Positions 30,571 through 41,248 of a stretch of 64,000 bases of DNA are shown piece by piece (position 1 is the first letter of the stretch; each line of letters begins with the position of its first letter). A program made the position numbers and the translations under genes. Source of the DNA: Symsagittifera roscoffensis (lineage: Eukaryota > Xenacoelomorpha > Acoela > Convolutidae). The notes under the pieces are model-generated. The model saw only the letters and a program-made list of their open reading frames with translations, did no database searches and had not been told where the DNA came from. The stretch is taken from positions 34,437,509-34,501,508 of the forward strand of contig NC_087067.1 of assembly GCF_963678635.1 (NCBI RefSeq), given 5' to 3'.

Positions 30571-33500
30571 TTTATTTGTAATTTAGTACTTTCTGTATTA
30601 TCAATACCAGGGGGTCTGAATTGGTTTCTACAGTTGTTTGTACTTGATTTATTTGTCTTTGATGTTTTGGTGTATTGCGTCTATATTTGTTTTGGGAATC
30701 GGGATAAGGTGTATTATTCATATGAGGTGATTGAGAGTAGTTTCTTTGTCTATTGCTACAGTTGAAATTCCTTTTTTGTGAGTTATCTCGTGATCAATTT
30801 TGGTTATTATTGTAGTTAGATCTTTGGTGATTTGATCTGTTTTTTGAATAATCTCGTGATCTTTTGTTTTAATTTTGTTGGCTTCGGTTATTTGAGTAGC
30901 TTCTATTCCTAATGTTGGAATAATTTCTATATCTAGTGTACGATGAATTTCTTGATCTATCATTGGAAAATTGTCTATTCCTAGATTGTGAATGGGGACT
31001 GGTATTAAACGAATAATCTGGTCTGTTTGAGTTTGATCGTGAATAGTTATTTCGATACCGAGTATTTCGACTATTTGATCGACTATATCTATTTTGTGAG
31101 AAATTAGGTAAATTTCATTGGTCTGGTGATCTGCCTCTGTAACTAGAGTTATAGGGTGATTGATTTCTTGAATAATTTGAACTGTTTGGAAGTGGTTTTC
31201 CAGAACTATCATTACTGTGAAAGTTCTTATTTGGTAAATTTTGATCTTTTTTCATGTACTGATAAAATTATTTGCTTAGTTCTTTGTACTTTTGTGGTTT
31301 ATTCTGGTTTTTTTTGTTGTTTTTGTCTGCATTCAGCAATGTTATGTTCGTATCTTCGGCAAAAGTTACACCATTTTTTGAATGATGGTTTACCTTTAAA
31401 TTTTTGATCTTTTTCGTATATAACCAAATTTTCAGTGATTTTTTCTGATAAATCTATATCTGAGTTGTGTGTATTATTGATTTGTATTGTAGTGGTTTAA
31501 ATATTATTACATTGTAGTTTGAGATTTTCTATTTCTTCTAGTTTCATAGTGATTTCTGCTTGTTCTAGTTTATCAACTTGTTTTCTAAAATATCAATCTG
31601 CTTCTCGATTTGATGAGGGATGTGATGCTCTCTTTTTAATAGCTAGTTTTTTTAATTGAGGTGTTGGAGTCATCATTAAAATTTCTGTCATTTTCGTGTT
31701 TTTATAATCATGAGTGTTAAGTGAATATGCTTTTCGAACTAGTGTTTCGATTCTAACTGCCAATTGTTTAATTGTCTCGTGTGGTAGTCTGCGAATTTCA
31801 TTACATAAAACTCTTTGGTGTTGTTTATTTCTTTCAGAGTCAAACGTTTTTGAAAATTCTTGTGTAAATCTTTTCCAATCTGTTCTTATGTCTATTGGTA
31901 AAAGTGAAAACCATTTCTGAGCTGCGCCATCAAGTGTTTTTTGGATTAACGCTGTGCGTCTATGTATCCAATTTTGATGGAGTGGTGTATTTATTGGTTC
32001 AGGTCCTATATTTAAGATTAAATTTGCTGTGACTGCATTTAAATAGCCTTCTACAGAATATTCAGGGTCTTTACCTGTAAATATCATTGAAAGATTGTTT
32101 GATGTTATTGACGATCCACCCATTAGGTATGGATTCATAGTCATTTGAAATGATTCTGCGGCATTTGGCATTTGTGAAAAATTTGTAATTTGACTCTTTG
32201 TTATTTCATGTTGTTGTAAGTAATAGGGTAGCGGGATTTCTTTTTGCATTTGCGTTGGTTGATAAGAATCTAAACTAGCTGGGCTTTGTGAATAAAAACT
32301 ATTATTTTGAGATGCTAGGTTTGGTCTAGATTGTCGTATATGTTGTTCTTGTATAAATGGTTCAAAAACATCTGATTGGTTTACGTGGTAGGAGTGGAGT
32401 CTTTGGTTTTGATAAAATTGTGGATAATTTTGATTATAATAATCTTCATCATCTGATGAAAGATAACTAGATGTATAATCAGGTGTTTGATGTCTATTTC
32501 TATTTTGCTGTTTATTCTTTTGTTTTGCTGAAAAAATGGATAACTTTCACTTTGGTCTTGTGAAATTCGTGGGTATTCATTAAAGTTTACTGAGTTTGAT
32601 GTTGGTTGTTGGACACGTCGTCTTAAAAAAAATAATTGACTTTGCGTGTTTGTACGAGGGGGTTTAGTTGTTTGTGGTCCATTTACATAGTTATAATTAT
32701 GTTCTGCAAATTTATTTCTAGTGAATGTTCTTTGTTTTTGCATTGGTTTCGTCATTGGTCTAAGCGTATGGTAATCCATTTGTGAATATTTTGGAACAAC
32801 GGAGGGTTTAACCGAAGGCTGTAATGTTACCTGTGGTAATGTTGGGGTTTTGGGTCTTGAAGTTGTAAGATTTGGATGTATTGGTGAAATATTTTTTTGT
32901 GTTGTTGTTGTTGTTGTTACTGTTTCAACTATTTCTTCATTTACGAAATGTGAGGGTGTTTGGATATCTTGTTGTGTAACATTTCTAGTTCCATTTAGGT
33001 GTTCTTGTTGTATGAGGGTTGAGTTTAAACTAATGTTTCCTATTCTTTCGGGTAAAAAAGAATTATAGTTTAAAGGTGTTGCGTCAATTGTGAGTGGCTA
33101 CACTTTAACATAATCTTTGTTATTAGAAATTGTGCTAATTGCCTGACTTTAAATATCTAATGGTATGTTCAGGAACATTGGATGAGACCATTCGGGGTCC
33201 CAAACTTAATCTGATTGTTCTGCTAAGACAGTGTCGTCAGTAGATTTTTGAAGTCTAAAACTTTTTCTTGCTTGTGAGATTAAATCAATATTAAGTGTGA
33301 AATAATCAATGACAAGTCATGCTAAAATTTTTTGTAAATTGTTTTTAACCTTCTGCGAAACTTCGTTACTGGTTAAATTTTCATGGATTATGTTTAAAAA
33401 TTCGGAGAAATTTTCAATTTCATGTCTTACAGTTGAGTGTCTAGATGTTTGAACTGGTGAAGTTCCTTGAGATTCTATTTTTTCTAGTATAGATAGATAA

Positions 33501-33907
33501 CTATATATTATTGAAAATACTTCGTTAGTGAATAGTCAATTTGCTATTTGTGAGTTTTGATGTTGTATATATTTTTATGTATTCTGTGAATACTCTTGAA
33601 AATTCTATATCTACGTCGTTTGTTTGAATTAGATATCTACCATGAAACTTACTTGGTGAGTTTATTTCTATGGTATAGATTACGTACTGTTGTGTTATAT
33701 TACATATTCTTTTTAAAAAGTGATCAATAATTTGTCTTTTTATTTTTACATCTGGAATTTCTGCTGTACAGGGACTAGTTCCTGTTTCGAAAAAAAAATT
33801 GCGAGTAATTTTTGACAAAATTTTGTTTGTTCTCTATCATCAGTGAGTGAGTTGATTAAAAATGGAAAAATGGAGTTTCCATCATCGCTTTCTTCGTTTT
33901 GACTCAT
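30570..33907 (-). pseudogene. gag: gag remnant of element 2
   Basis: The ATG is at 33907. The N-terminal extension, linker and capsid are recognisable, with the capsid best preserved at 31593-32249 (FTGKDPEYSVEGYL, WFSLLPIDIRTDWKRF). The Asn/Arg/Ser-rich tail is at about 30720-31200. The extension and capsid run in one frame at the place where element 1 has its poly-A slip, which shows that Gag was originally one long protein. Multiple stops are present. Confidence 0.75.
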
Positions 33908-34015
33908 TTTTGTGTTTTTATGACTGTCAATGTGTAGTTTTCAATGTGTTTTTTTTGGTTGATTCCAATTGTATAGACGCACTGGTTTGTTTTTGTAAGT
34001 TTTTTTTATTCTTCG

Positions 34016-34336
34016 TTATCCTTGTATTGATGGTTGTGGTGTGGTTTCTGAGTCGGAAAAATACAATGTATCATTAACTTGATGATTTTTGTTTATGTAA
34101 AGTTCTTTTAAATTACTGGTTTCTGATTCGGAGACTGCGTTTCTTCGCTTTGAAAATCTTTTTCGTGTAATTTGTCTTTGTTTGCTTAAAAGTTTTCTTG
34201 CGATTGTCCGTCATTTTGTTCTAATATGTCCTATTGTTTGTTTGTGTGGAGTAATTACGAGGTCATACTTTTTGTTGTTTGTTTCACAATTGTGTAACAT
34301 GATTGTTTGTTTATTTCCTTTGTTGTCTAGTGACAT
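34016..34336 (-). pseudogene. ORF1 of element 2, interrupted
   Basis: The ATG at 34334-34336 starts a copy of ORF1 (NKQTIMLHNCE, YDLVITPHKQT). A CGA-to-TGA change interrupts it about 40 codons in, and a TAA closes it at 34016-34018. The reading beyond that stop (RRIKK, KPVRLYNWNQP) still matches element 1. Confidence 0.5.
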
Positions 34337-34379
34337 AAGGTTTAGGATGACGGATGCAAAGTTTGGATTAGTGATTTTT

Positions 34380-35340
34380 GATGCTTAGACTGTTAGTTCT
34401 TACAATTTTTTCGGGTTAGCCTAACTTGGGTCTTGTATTCGGGGTTGGAGAGAAAATCATATGTCAATTCCGGAGAATTATTGTTACTTTCTCGTGACTA
34501 GTCTAAGTTAAGGTGTTAACTTACTTAATCTTACTTAGGGGTAGTGATCGTGATCAAGGGTTGGAGAGTAGTAAATCGATTCACAAGTTTCAGGTATAAT
34601 TAGAACACAAGAAGTTCGTTAAATACTATTTTAAACTTACTAAGTTTAAGTATTATCCTGGGTCAGGTAAGGGGGGGGGGTCAAGTGAAGGATGAATAAC
34701 CGAAGTTTTTTTTACTGTTTATCCTAATTAGAATGATTAGTTTGATTGAAAATTTTCTATTAGTCCTGGGTCTTGAGAAAAGGTTGGGTAGTGAATCGAC
34801 GTTTGAGGTCGTTAGAGACTTTAATAATGGTGAGGGGGAGAACAAAATTGTTCTATTTGATCCCAGGATAAGCCATGATAATCAGGATAAAAAATTAATG
34901 AAATTAAGTTTAATTTAGATAAAAGTGAAAAAGATCCAAGGGAAGCCTTGATGATCTGTTAATTTTAAGAAGCTTAATTTAAATGAAAATAAGAAATAGG
35001 ATAGGCCTTTATAAATTAAGCTAAGGTTTAATTGATAAAAAAATTTGGTTTTATGAGTTTTTGATGATATTAATGGAATTATGATTCGCTGTTATGTTTT
35101 AGATGATGAAGCTAAGATGATGAGATGATTTTTATATACTAACAATTCGTGTTTTTACCAATTAATTTTTGTAATTTTTTTTCAATAAATAATTTTTCCA
35201 GCTATTTTTTTAAAATAACTAAGTTGAGATTTTTGAAGAGAACGACTAGAGATGTTCCTATCAGTTGTTATTGTACAATAATACGTTTAGCGCCTGTAAT
35301 TGTCATTGAAGATTGTTCTTCAGAGATACTCTGTTTGCAA
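34380..35340 (-). promoter_or_regulatory. structured leader of element 2
   Basis: This is the counterpart of element 1 3262-4194. It keeps the AAC-TTCG-GTT inner hairpin (about 34700), the GAGAAA/TTTCTC outer stem with an ATTC-TCCG-GAAT inner hairpin (about 34455-34500) and the GATC...GGATC modules (about 34860-34960). A run of ten G's occurs near 34671. Confidence 0.5.
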
Positions 35341-35341
35341 A

Positions 35342-35620
35342 TGAAAATCTAAATTCAATGCTATCAGAATTCTAAATAAAAAAGTTTGTGTTGGCTTTTG
35401 ACGTACGATCATGAAATTTAATGGTAAGTTCCTTTGTAATCGTATATCGTTTCTTTTCCGAGGTCTTCTTCCAATACCGGGTAGTTCTCGTATTGTTCGG
35501 AATAATGGCTCTGATCTATTGAGTCGTGGAGACCTTTCAATGAAATTGTTGTCACGTAACCTTTTTGGAAATGTTTCTTGCCTAAGTCTAACCTATTTGG
35601 TTAGTTCTAAGCTAATTTGT
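35342..35620 (-). pseudogene. ORF0 of element 2, start codon lost
   Basis: The frame is open and matches element 1 ORF0 over its length (RLNRSEP, RRPRKRND, MIVRQKPTQTF, NLDFHLQT). AGG replaces the ATG and the end is extended by three codons. Changes relative to element 1 are often at third positions, which supports past coding selection. Confidence 0.45.
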
Positions 35621-35658
35621 TTTTAAGGTCTTGTTCGAGACTTATGGTCGCACCAGAT

Positions 35659-36054
35659 GAGTTAAGTTCTAAGGTTAACTCATAGAGTAATTTCGTATAG
35701 GGTACACCGTCTGCTCGTCACGCTATCTTATTTTCGGCCGGATAGATTCGTGCAACTTCTTAGTCTAAGACCGATCTTAATCTTACTCTTATATCCCTTA
35801 ATCTCAATAGATCTAGAGTATACTGGTTTTGTTACGATTCGGTCTATTGGAGAAAGCAACTAAGTTGTAAGTTAAATTCAAATCGCTCTGGTGCTGAAAT
35901 TACAAGTAATTTCAGCACTTACAAGTAATTTCAGCACTTACAAATAAGTGAGTTGTTAGTTTGGTGGAGTGTGATTGGTTAGTCTTTAATATTTTATAGG
36001 GATAAAATATCTAAATTATAACCAATAATAAATTCAAGTTTGGATCTGGTTCCA
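35659..36054 (-). repeat. element 2 5' LTR with internal 19-bp tandem duplication
   Basis: The 396-bp LTR is followed on the minus strand by the same TGGTGCGACC primer-binding site (about 35635-35656). One arm of its palindrome is duplicated: ACAAGTAATTTCAGCACTT occurs at 35902-35920 and 35921-35939. Confidence 0.9.
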
Positions 36055-36465
36055 GAAAAGACACAAAAGCATCATGAGGCAAACCTGTTTGTCAATTTGA
36101 GAGATTGTTTGGCTGGAATGAGAGGCTTACTTGGAATGCTGAAAGCAGTTTGAGCCGTCGTAGCTTGGTCAACCGAAGCGGCTCGGTCGGGCGTTCCGGT
36201 AACCGCTGGATGCGTAGCAGTAGAATAGTTTATTTTTTTTTGTTTTAATAACGGTATAACCCTAATTCACTGATGTTCGCCAGGCCCATCCCCCATTATT
36301 GACCATCTGATAGCTGGTTAAAGCCAACAGCCGCAACTAGACGGCCAAGTCTCGGGCTTGTGACCGATAGTTATTTGCAGCGGGTGGCTCAATATTAGTT
36401 TTTCATTTGTGTCTATATTGGCTCTGTATACACCCATCAGCTATCAAACAAATCTTTCATTTATA
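36055..36465. other. host sequence; possible short exon on minus strand
   Basis: At about 36230-36084 (minus) a GC-richer stretch is open (VTGTPDRAASVDQATTAQTAF) and ends at a CCA|GTAAGCC donor-like site, with a CATCCAG acceptor-like site upstream. It could be a small exon of a host gene beside the element 2 insertion. No family is recognised. The remainder has nothing I can name. Confidence 0.25.
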
Positions 36466-37375
36466 GGCCAGTAATGCCTTTAGCCATCCATTCATCCTTT
36501 TTTCCATCCATTCAAGCCGCCAACCATCAAGTCATCCATTTATTCGTCTAACCAGTCATCCAAGTAATTGGTCATAAAATTCAATCATCCTATTGATTGA
36601 TTTTATGACCAATTGCTTGGATGATTGGCTGGACGAATCCCTCAAGTCATCTGTCCTTTCATCTGGCCATCTTTCCCGTCAACCGTCTATCTAACCATCC
36701 AATCAATCAGTCATCAATCATCCAACTGACCAGCCATCCATTCAAGCAACGATCCATCAATTTCGCCATCGCTCAAACCACCCTTTACTCCAACCAGCCA
36801 TCCAGTTGGCCATCTGAGCATTCATGGATACAACAAACAGTGTAGCGCGTCTCTTTACTCCCATTAACACACCCATTTGGCCATGGACTGAGCCACTATC
36901 CTTCACGCCATCGATTGATTCATCCAGTCAACGATCTATTTAGCCGTCCAATTGTTTGTCCATCCATGCAGCCCATTTGATTAACCGTTCATCTATCCTG
37001 CCTTTCATCGAACCAGTCGATCAGCCATCCATCTATCAACCCAACTTATCCAACCATCCTGCCATCTACTCATCCAGTGGTCCACCTATCTCAGCCAGCC
37101 ATCAACTAACCGGCAATCCATTTGCCAGTCCATTCAAACGTTTAGCCAGTTATTCATCCAGCTAGTCATAATCGAACTAGACATCTATTCATCTAGCCAT
37201 CCATGCATCCCACCAGTCATCCATCGACATGGCCATTCATCCAATCAGTCGTCCCTCCATCCTGCATTCCACTATACAACCAAAACTTCATCGACCATGC
37301 CATCCATACGATCAGCCAGTCATAATTTAATCCATCTAAACCTACAATCAATTAACCATCCGTCCATTCAAGCTA
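36466..37375. repeat. degenerate CATC/CCAT-type repeat tract
   Basis: About 0.9 kb consists of imperfect CATC, CCAT, CATT, CAGC and CCAG units, the same type as 1086-1460. Short plus-strand frames here are repeat artefacts. It contains a long inverted repeat at 36542-36638. Confidence 0.8.
36542..36638. repeat. inverted repeat with about 45-bp arms
   Basis: The arms 36542-36587 and 36594-36638 are complementary with a few mismatches and a 6-nt loop. ATTCGTC, CATCCAAG and AATTGGTCATAAAAT are shared. It stands out because the surrounding CATC tract is directional. Confidence 0.75.
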
Positions 37376-38188
37376 TTTGTCTGGTAAACATAAACGTTGC
37401 CATTTTTCAGGGCAGCTTTAGCTGCAGTGGACGAGCTAGTTTTTCATAAAATTAACCCAATTGGAGAAAGCTTGATCAAAAATTAAAATAATATTTTGCT
37501 GGGAAATCTGAGTAGTAAATTCCTATTTCGAAACTGGAATATGATCACGTTTTTTGGAGACTCTTACACTTTTCCTGTTCATTAGTTTAACAAAGAAAAT
37601 GAAGTGAACTTAAAAGGAAATTAAAAGTCACACAGCAAAAAGCTAAATTTAAGTCTGAACATTTTAAAGATTTCTGAAAACAATCATAGTGAATTTTATA
37701 AGAGTCTGAACTACATTTATTGACTCTTTAAAATTTCATCCTTCGAAATTCAAAATAAAATTATTTGGCCTTTAACCTATGATTTTCAAGACAATTTTAT
37801 TATTGATAATTTTTTGATAAAACTAACCCAACTAATGAACACTTGGCCGATAAGTACATTCCCTTTCGAGAGCATTTTTAGGGCGTTCAAAGACTTTTTC
37901 CGAAAAAAAACTCAAAAAAAAATCCAGAACTATTTAGGAGTCCTAACTGCATCCATTGACTTTTAACAAGAAAAGAAACGAACAATTCTAAAACCATCTT
38001 CTCCCATCTAAACTCATCAGCATCTATTTCTTTTTCCTGTGCGGCTTATTTTCATGTTAACATAAAAATGGTCGGTTACGAAAAAGTTAGAAGTTGACTC
38101 TGTATTCTATTCTTTTTATAGGTGATTGGAGTTAGTGTGTGGTTGCCTAATGGGCTGCAGTTGTTCCGCGTGGGGTAATATAGTGGTT
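37376..38188. other. intergenic or intronic host DNA, no feature seen
   Basis: This AT-rich stretch has no credible ORF, RNA gene or transposon end on either strand. The next exon expected for the p28-like gene is not found here. Confidence 0.4.
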
Positions 38189-38250
38189 AGCGTGGCGTGG
38201 CGTGGCGTGGCGTGGCGTGGCGTGACGTGGCGGGGGTGGCGGGGTGGCGG
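38189..38250. repeat. GGCGT microsatellite
   Basis: About six copies of GCGTG/GGCGT are followed by degenerate GGCGG units. It lies just downstream of the donor of the p28-like exon, in the presumed intron. Confidence 0.8.
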
Positions 38251-38266
38251 TACATGGCTTGCTTAC

Positions 38267-38385
38267 CTGTTCGTATATGTTATATCTGGTGTCACACACT
38301 CCTCTCAACCGGACCCCCTCCTGCGGCTGCTGCAATTTCTCCTCTATCTTCCACTCCATCATCTCTATGTCCTCCTCATTGTACT
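38267..38385 (-). CDS. DNALI1: exon of an axonemal dynein light intermediate chain p28 (DNALI1)-like gene
   Basis: This 119-nt exon ends at a strong donor (GAACAG|GTAAGC at 38267/38266) and starts after a GTCAG acceptor. The encoded EEDIEMMEWKIEEKLQQ... and G-V-C-D-T-R-Y-N-I-Y-E-Q match the pattern of the p28 family before its conserved CFDELIRQV block: an acidic start, a KLQQ-Q run, G-x-C, R and Y-x-Q. p28 binds inner-arm axonemal dyneins in motile cilia. The phase (two bases completing a codon left by exon 38701-38937) fits. The next exon is not in the window on this side, so the gene is partial here. Confidence 0.5.
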
Positions 38386-38700
38386 CTGACCCACTCACCT
38401 TCAACACAGACACACGCACACTCACACATAGACCCGGGTTGACCAAAAATGCTAATCATACAATTTTCAACTGTGGAAAAATGCCAATCATACACTCTTT
38501 CCATACAATTCCATAAGTTCAGAGAATTGCATGAAAGGTCTACGAGTAGTATTTTTTCATACAACAAAGTTGTATGACTAGCCTTTTCCAAATTGTTTTT
38601 TAAATTGCAGGAACAATGATACGTATCGGTCTTTGTAAAACTTTTTTTAAATGTCATACCGTAATTTGTATAAGGAAGTGTCTTGAGACATATAAAAAAC

Positions 38701-38937
38701 TAAAGCCAGTTAAGAGCTGCTTTGCCTCCTGGATGAACTGCTGTCCATCTGGTGTCCGAATGAGTTTAGGAGGAAACACTTCGTTCAGAATCTGCCTCGC
38801 AATCTGCTCCCGAGTAAGCTGATCCAGCTGCACCGACTGACGCCTGCCCCCTCCCCCTGCACCCTTTCTGTTGTCTGCTGCTCCTCCTTTCTGCGTGCTG
38901 CTCGGGAGACTCTCGGCGGAAGAATGATTCTCACCAA
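38701..38937 (-). CDS. DNALI1: upstream exon of the p28 (DNALI1)-like gene
   Basis: On the minus strand a CTGCAG acceptor at 38938-38939 precedes 237 open nucleotides. A low-complexity Gly/Ser/Gln part is followed by TREQIARQILNEVFPP and DGQQFIQEAKQLL. This resembles the ILN-ILPP...D-Q-WIQ segment that precedes the exon 38267-38385 block in p28 proteins. GC content is higher than in the surroundings. The donor would be A|GTTTTT, which is weak, so the 3' boundary is uncertain. The start of the gene lies further right or was not recognised. Confidence 0.45.
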
Positions 38938-38940
38938 CTG

Positions 38941-39303
38941 CAGATCTTAAGAAATCTTAAATCGATCGCATCGTAATTTATTGTTTTCTGATTTTGACTT
39001 CGATGACTTAATTTAAGACGATGTCGCCACTTTTTTTTCAGATCATATCGCGATAGTTTTTGGACCATTGCGACTGAAATACGATATTTCTAGACTATCT
39101 ACGCGACTAGAAAACCCTAATCGGGCTATGGATTTTTGGTCGCGATTTAAATATCGGAACAACCGTCAAAGTCGAAAAGTCAGTGGTAGAATTCCGGGCA
39201 GCTTAAGATAACTTTTTTTTTGATTTTTTTGAATTTTTTCAATTAATGATAACTCATTACGAAAAGTGTTAACTAACTACGATTTGTTTTGCTTTTTTTA
39301 ATC
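38941..39303. other. host DNA between the p28-like exon and the hAT element
   Basis: This AT-rich stretch has no ORF or repeat that I can support. It may be intron or intergenic. Confidence 0.4.
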
Positions 39304-39311
39304 AGCAGATA
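39304..39311. repeat. 8-bp target-site duplication AGCAGATA (left)
   Basis: AGCAGATA precedes the hAT-type element and recurs exactly at 40290-40297. Eight base pairs is the length typical of hAT transposition. Confidence 0.85.
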
Positions 39312-40289
39312 CAGGAGCGGATTTGGGAGGTACGGGGTGGACGCTTTTTCCCTCTTAAGGATTTGAATCTCTGCCAACCCAAAGGGCCCCCCTTTGACAC
39401 TTTTTTCAAGAAATCCATTTTTGGCTGACTAACCTTTTTTTCTCAATGCGCCTTTGGCGCCAATATATACTTACTTTGAGGAAGAGAGCTCGCCAAAAAA
39501 CACGCGGTTTTTTAGTCAATTTTTTCCAAAACTGTGAGAGTATTTGCGAGAGTCAAGTGCGAGTATGACGCTATAAAATTTCGGGACTTCGTGCAAAACA
39601 ACTTGGATCTTCTCCTGAAAGGTACTAACATATGAATCGAAGATAAAATTACACAAAAGAAGATGTCGGTTGAAAAACCGTACCCGCGCCGTGAACCAGT
39701 TTATGAACTGGAGTAGAAAACTAGCAACTTCATACTCATTGTTGCCTCATTTTTAACATGATTTTCACTGTTTTTTATTCTGAAATGTTTGTGATTTTCC
39801 CCAAATTTTGACTGAATTTTTAACGAAATTTTTCATGACAAGTCAGGAATTTTCAGGAATGAGATATCTGTAGTTCATAGATCTTCGGGGCTTTTGCACT
39901 GAAAATCTATCTCTGATCCATGGATGGCTTATGTCTTATTCAGACCTGGAAAATTAGCGCTAATTCAGCCATGATTTAGTCCTGATCATGCATAAGGTGA
40001 CCCTGATCTTAGACTGAACCATAGATGGTAATCACTGCGATATCTCTAAAAACGCGATAATTTTTCTGTCAACTCAACCCGGGATAGAAACACGGCTTTT
40101 TACCTGCCTCGTCAAAAAACTTGGGTCTTCTAATGTCAAAATTGGGTCCTCTAATGTTCTGGCAGCGCTGCTCCGAAACTGAATTTGGTCGACTCAAAAA
40201 AAGGTCAACAAAACTAGAAAATATACCACTTTTCCCACCTGGCAAACACCCCCCCCCCCCCCTCGAGAAAATCCTAGATCCGCACCCTG
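39312..40289. mobile_element. non-autonomous hAT-superfamily element
   Basis: The 978-bp unit starts CAGGAGCGGATTTGGGAGG and ends ...CCTAGATCCGCACCCTG, which form imperfect terminal inverted repeats of the CAGGG-GCGGAT type known in hAT elements. It is flanked by the 8-bp duplication. No transposase frame is present. A 14-base C run lies near the right end. Its right part (39643 onward) is included in the 5.9-kb tandem duplication. Confidence 0.85.
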
Positions 40290-40297
40290 AGCAGATA
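40290..40297. repeat. 8-bp target-site duplication AGCAGATA (right)
   Basis: This is an exact match to 39304-39311, directly after the CCCTG end of the hAT-type element. Confidence 0.85.
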
Positions 40298-40510
40298 TGA
40301 TACGTGTTTACGTTTCTAGAGCTATTTGTTTAACTGCTTATCTCACAATCTTCTTATCTTGCGTACTTCGTTTGTTTCTTCTAACCGCAATATTCAATTT
40401 AAAATCAAGTCTTTCGCATCAAATCTTGGCAACCTTGCTCAACCACAAAATCAAGCATGATTTCCTGTATAACTTCAGTATTTAAATTGTTATACGCTAA
40501 ACTACCATCA

Positions 40511-40687
40511 ATGTCGCGACAAAAACCACCCACCAACGAGACGCCCCGAGGCATCCCTCCCGGTTCTGGTCCCTTCAAAGTGGGAATGGTAGATGTCATA
40601 ACAGAGCAGCACTGTGGCGTGAATGGGCGAGTATTCTACCCAATTTCTGCCCAAGACGATGACCCAAGCATATATACTCAGGGATAG
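40511..40687 (+). CDS. first exon fragment of a PAF acetylhydrolase-like gene
   Basis: From the ATG at 40511 the frame encodes a short N-terminus, then GIPPGSGPFKVGMVDVITE and a GRVFYP motif. This is the pattern at the start of the catalytic domain of plasma and type II platelet-activating-factor acetylhydrolases (PPG-GP-x-VG-x-x-D-V-M ... R-L-F/Y-YP), which are lipases hydrolysing oxidised or short-chain phospholipids. An upstream in-frame ATG at 40457 exists. The frame stops at 40687 and I see no good splice donor, so it may be a broken exon. The remaining exons would lie beyond element 3. It is duplicated at 46394-46570. Confidence 0.5.
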   Translation: MSRQKPPTNETPRGIPPGSGPFKVGMVDVITEQHCGVNGRVFYPISAQDDDPSIYTQG

Positions 40688-41248
40688 GCTATTTGAAAAT
40701 AAGCTCATTCCTTGTTCTCTTGCCTACTCAGCAACTTAAATTTTTGTAGTATCTTGTTAACTTCTCCCCCCTAATGCTGACTAGCCTTTGAAAATGTTCT
40801 TCATAGGGTGAAAAATCTTTTTCTAGGCACCGTAAGTTCCGTTTAGTCATTTTTTTTGGCTTTTTTACACTTGAAAAAAAAAAACAGGTGTAGTGCGATC
40901 GGGTTCTAGACTTGTTCCCGTCAACCACTTTGTTCTTGGTTCTCATCTCATGCAGGCCTCTGGTGTAGTAAAGTCCATCACGCGTATTTCGAGCATTTGC
41001 AATATTCGTTCCAATCGAAATTTGTTTTTTATCTTGCTCGTAAAATTATCAACTCAATTTTTTTTCATTTAGGGTTGTTCGTCGTTATAGGTTTCGTCGT
41101 ATGTTATATCGGCTTAGTAGCCTCGTGTTGCGTCGTTTGTTGGGCAGAAATAATAATTTCATGTTGAGGCGGACTTATATTTTTTTGTTTTTAAATCCTT
41201 TGCTCCGTTTTACGCAAACCATTTTTTTTTCTTCAAAGAGATCGCATG
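40688..41248. other. host DNA between the PAF-AH-like exon and element 3 LTR
   Basis: There is no ORF with support. It could be intron of the PAF-acetylhydrolase-like gene. The duplicated version is 46571-47129. Confidence 0.4.

Larger units (their letters stand above)
21276..36054 (-). mobile_element. element 2: internally deleted minus-strand copy
   Basis: This copy of the same family is 14,779 bp long with LTRs at 21276-21655 and 35659-36054. Reading the minus strand, the gene order matches element 1. Three large losses are visible relative to element 1: about 2.8 kb of RT-RNase H-integrase (junction near 29185), about 0.75 kb of env (near 25300) and about 0.55 kb of ORF6 (near 24000). 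It has an extra 0.87-kb pol-ORF4 spacer that element 1 lacks. Flanking tetranucleotides GAAT (left) and GAAA (right) are an imperfect target-site duplication. Confidence 0.92.

Noticed and set aside
21271-36058. Perfect target-site duplication for element 2
   Set aside because: Flanking GAAT and GAAA match at only three of four positions, so it is reported as imperfect.
38126-38442. Plus-strand frames across the GGCGT repeat region
   Set aside because: They arise from the microsatellite and from the complement of the p28-like exon, which has splice sites on the minus strand.
40508-40708. 66-codon minus-strand frame opposite the PAF-AH-like exon (and 46391-46591)
   Set aside because: The plus-strand frame matches a known enzyme family in the right order; the minus frame has no match.
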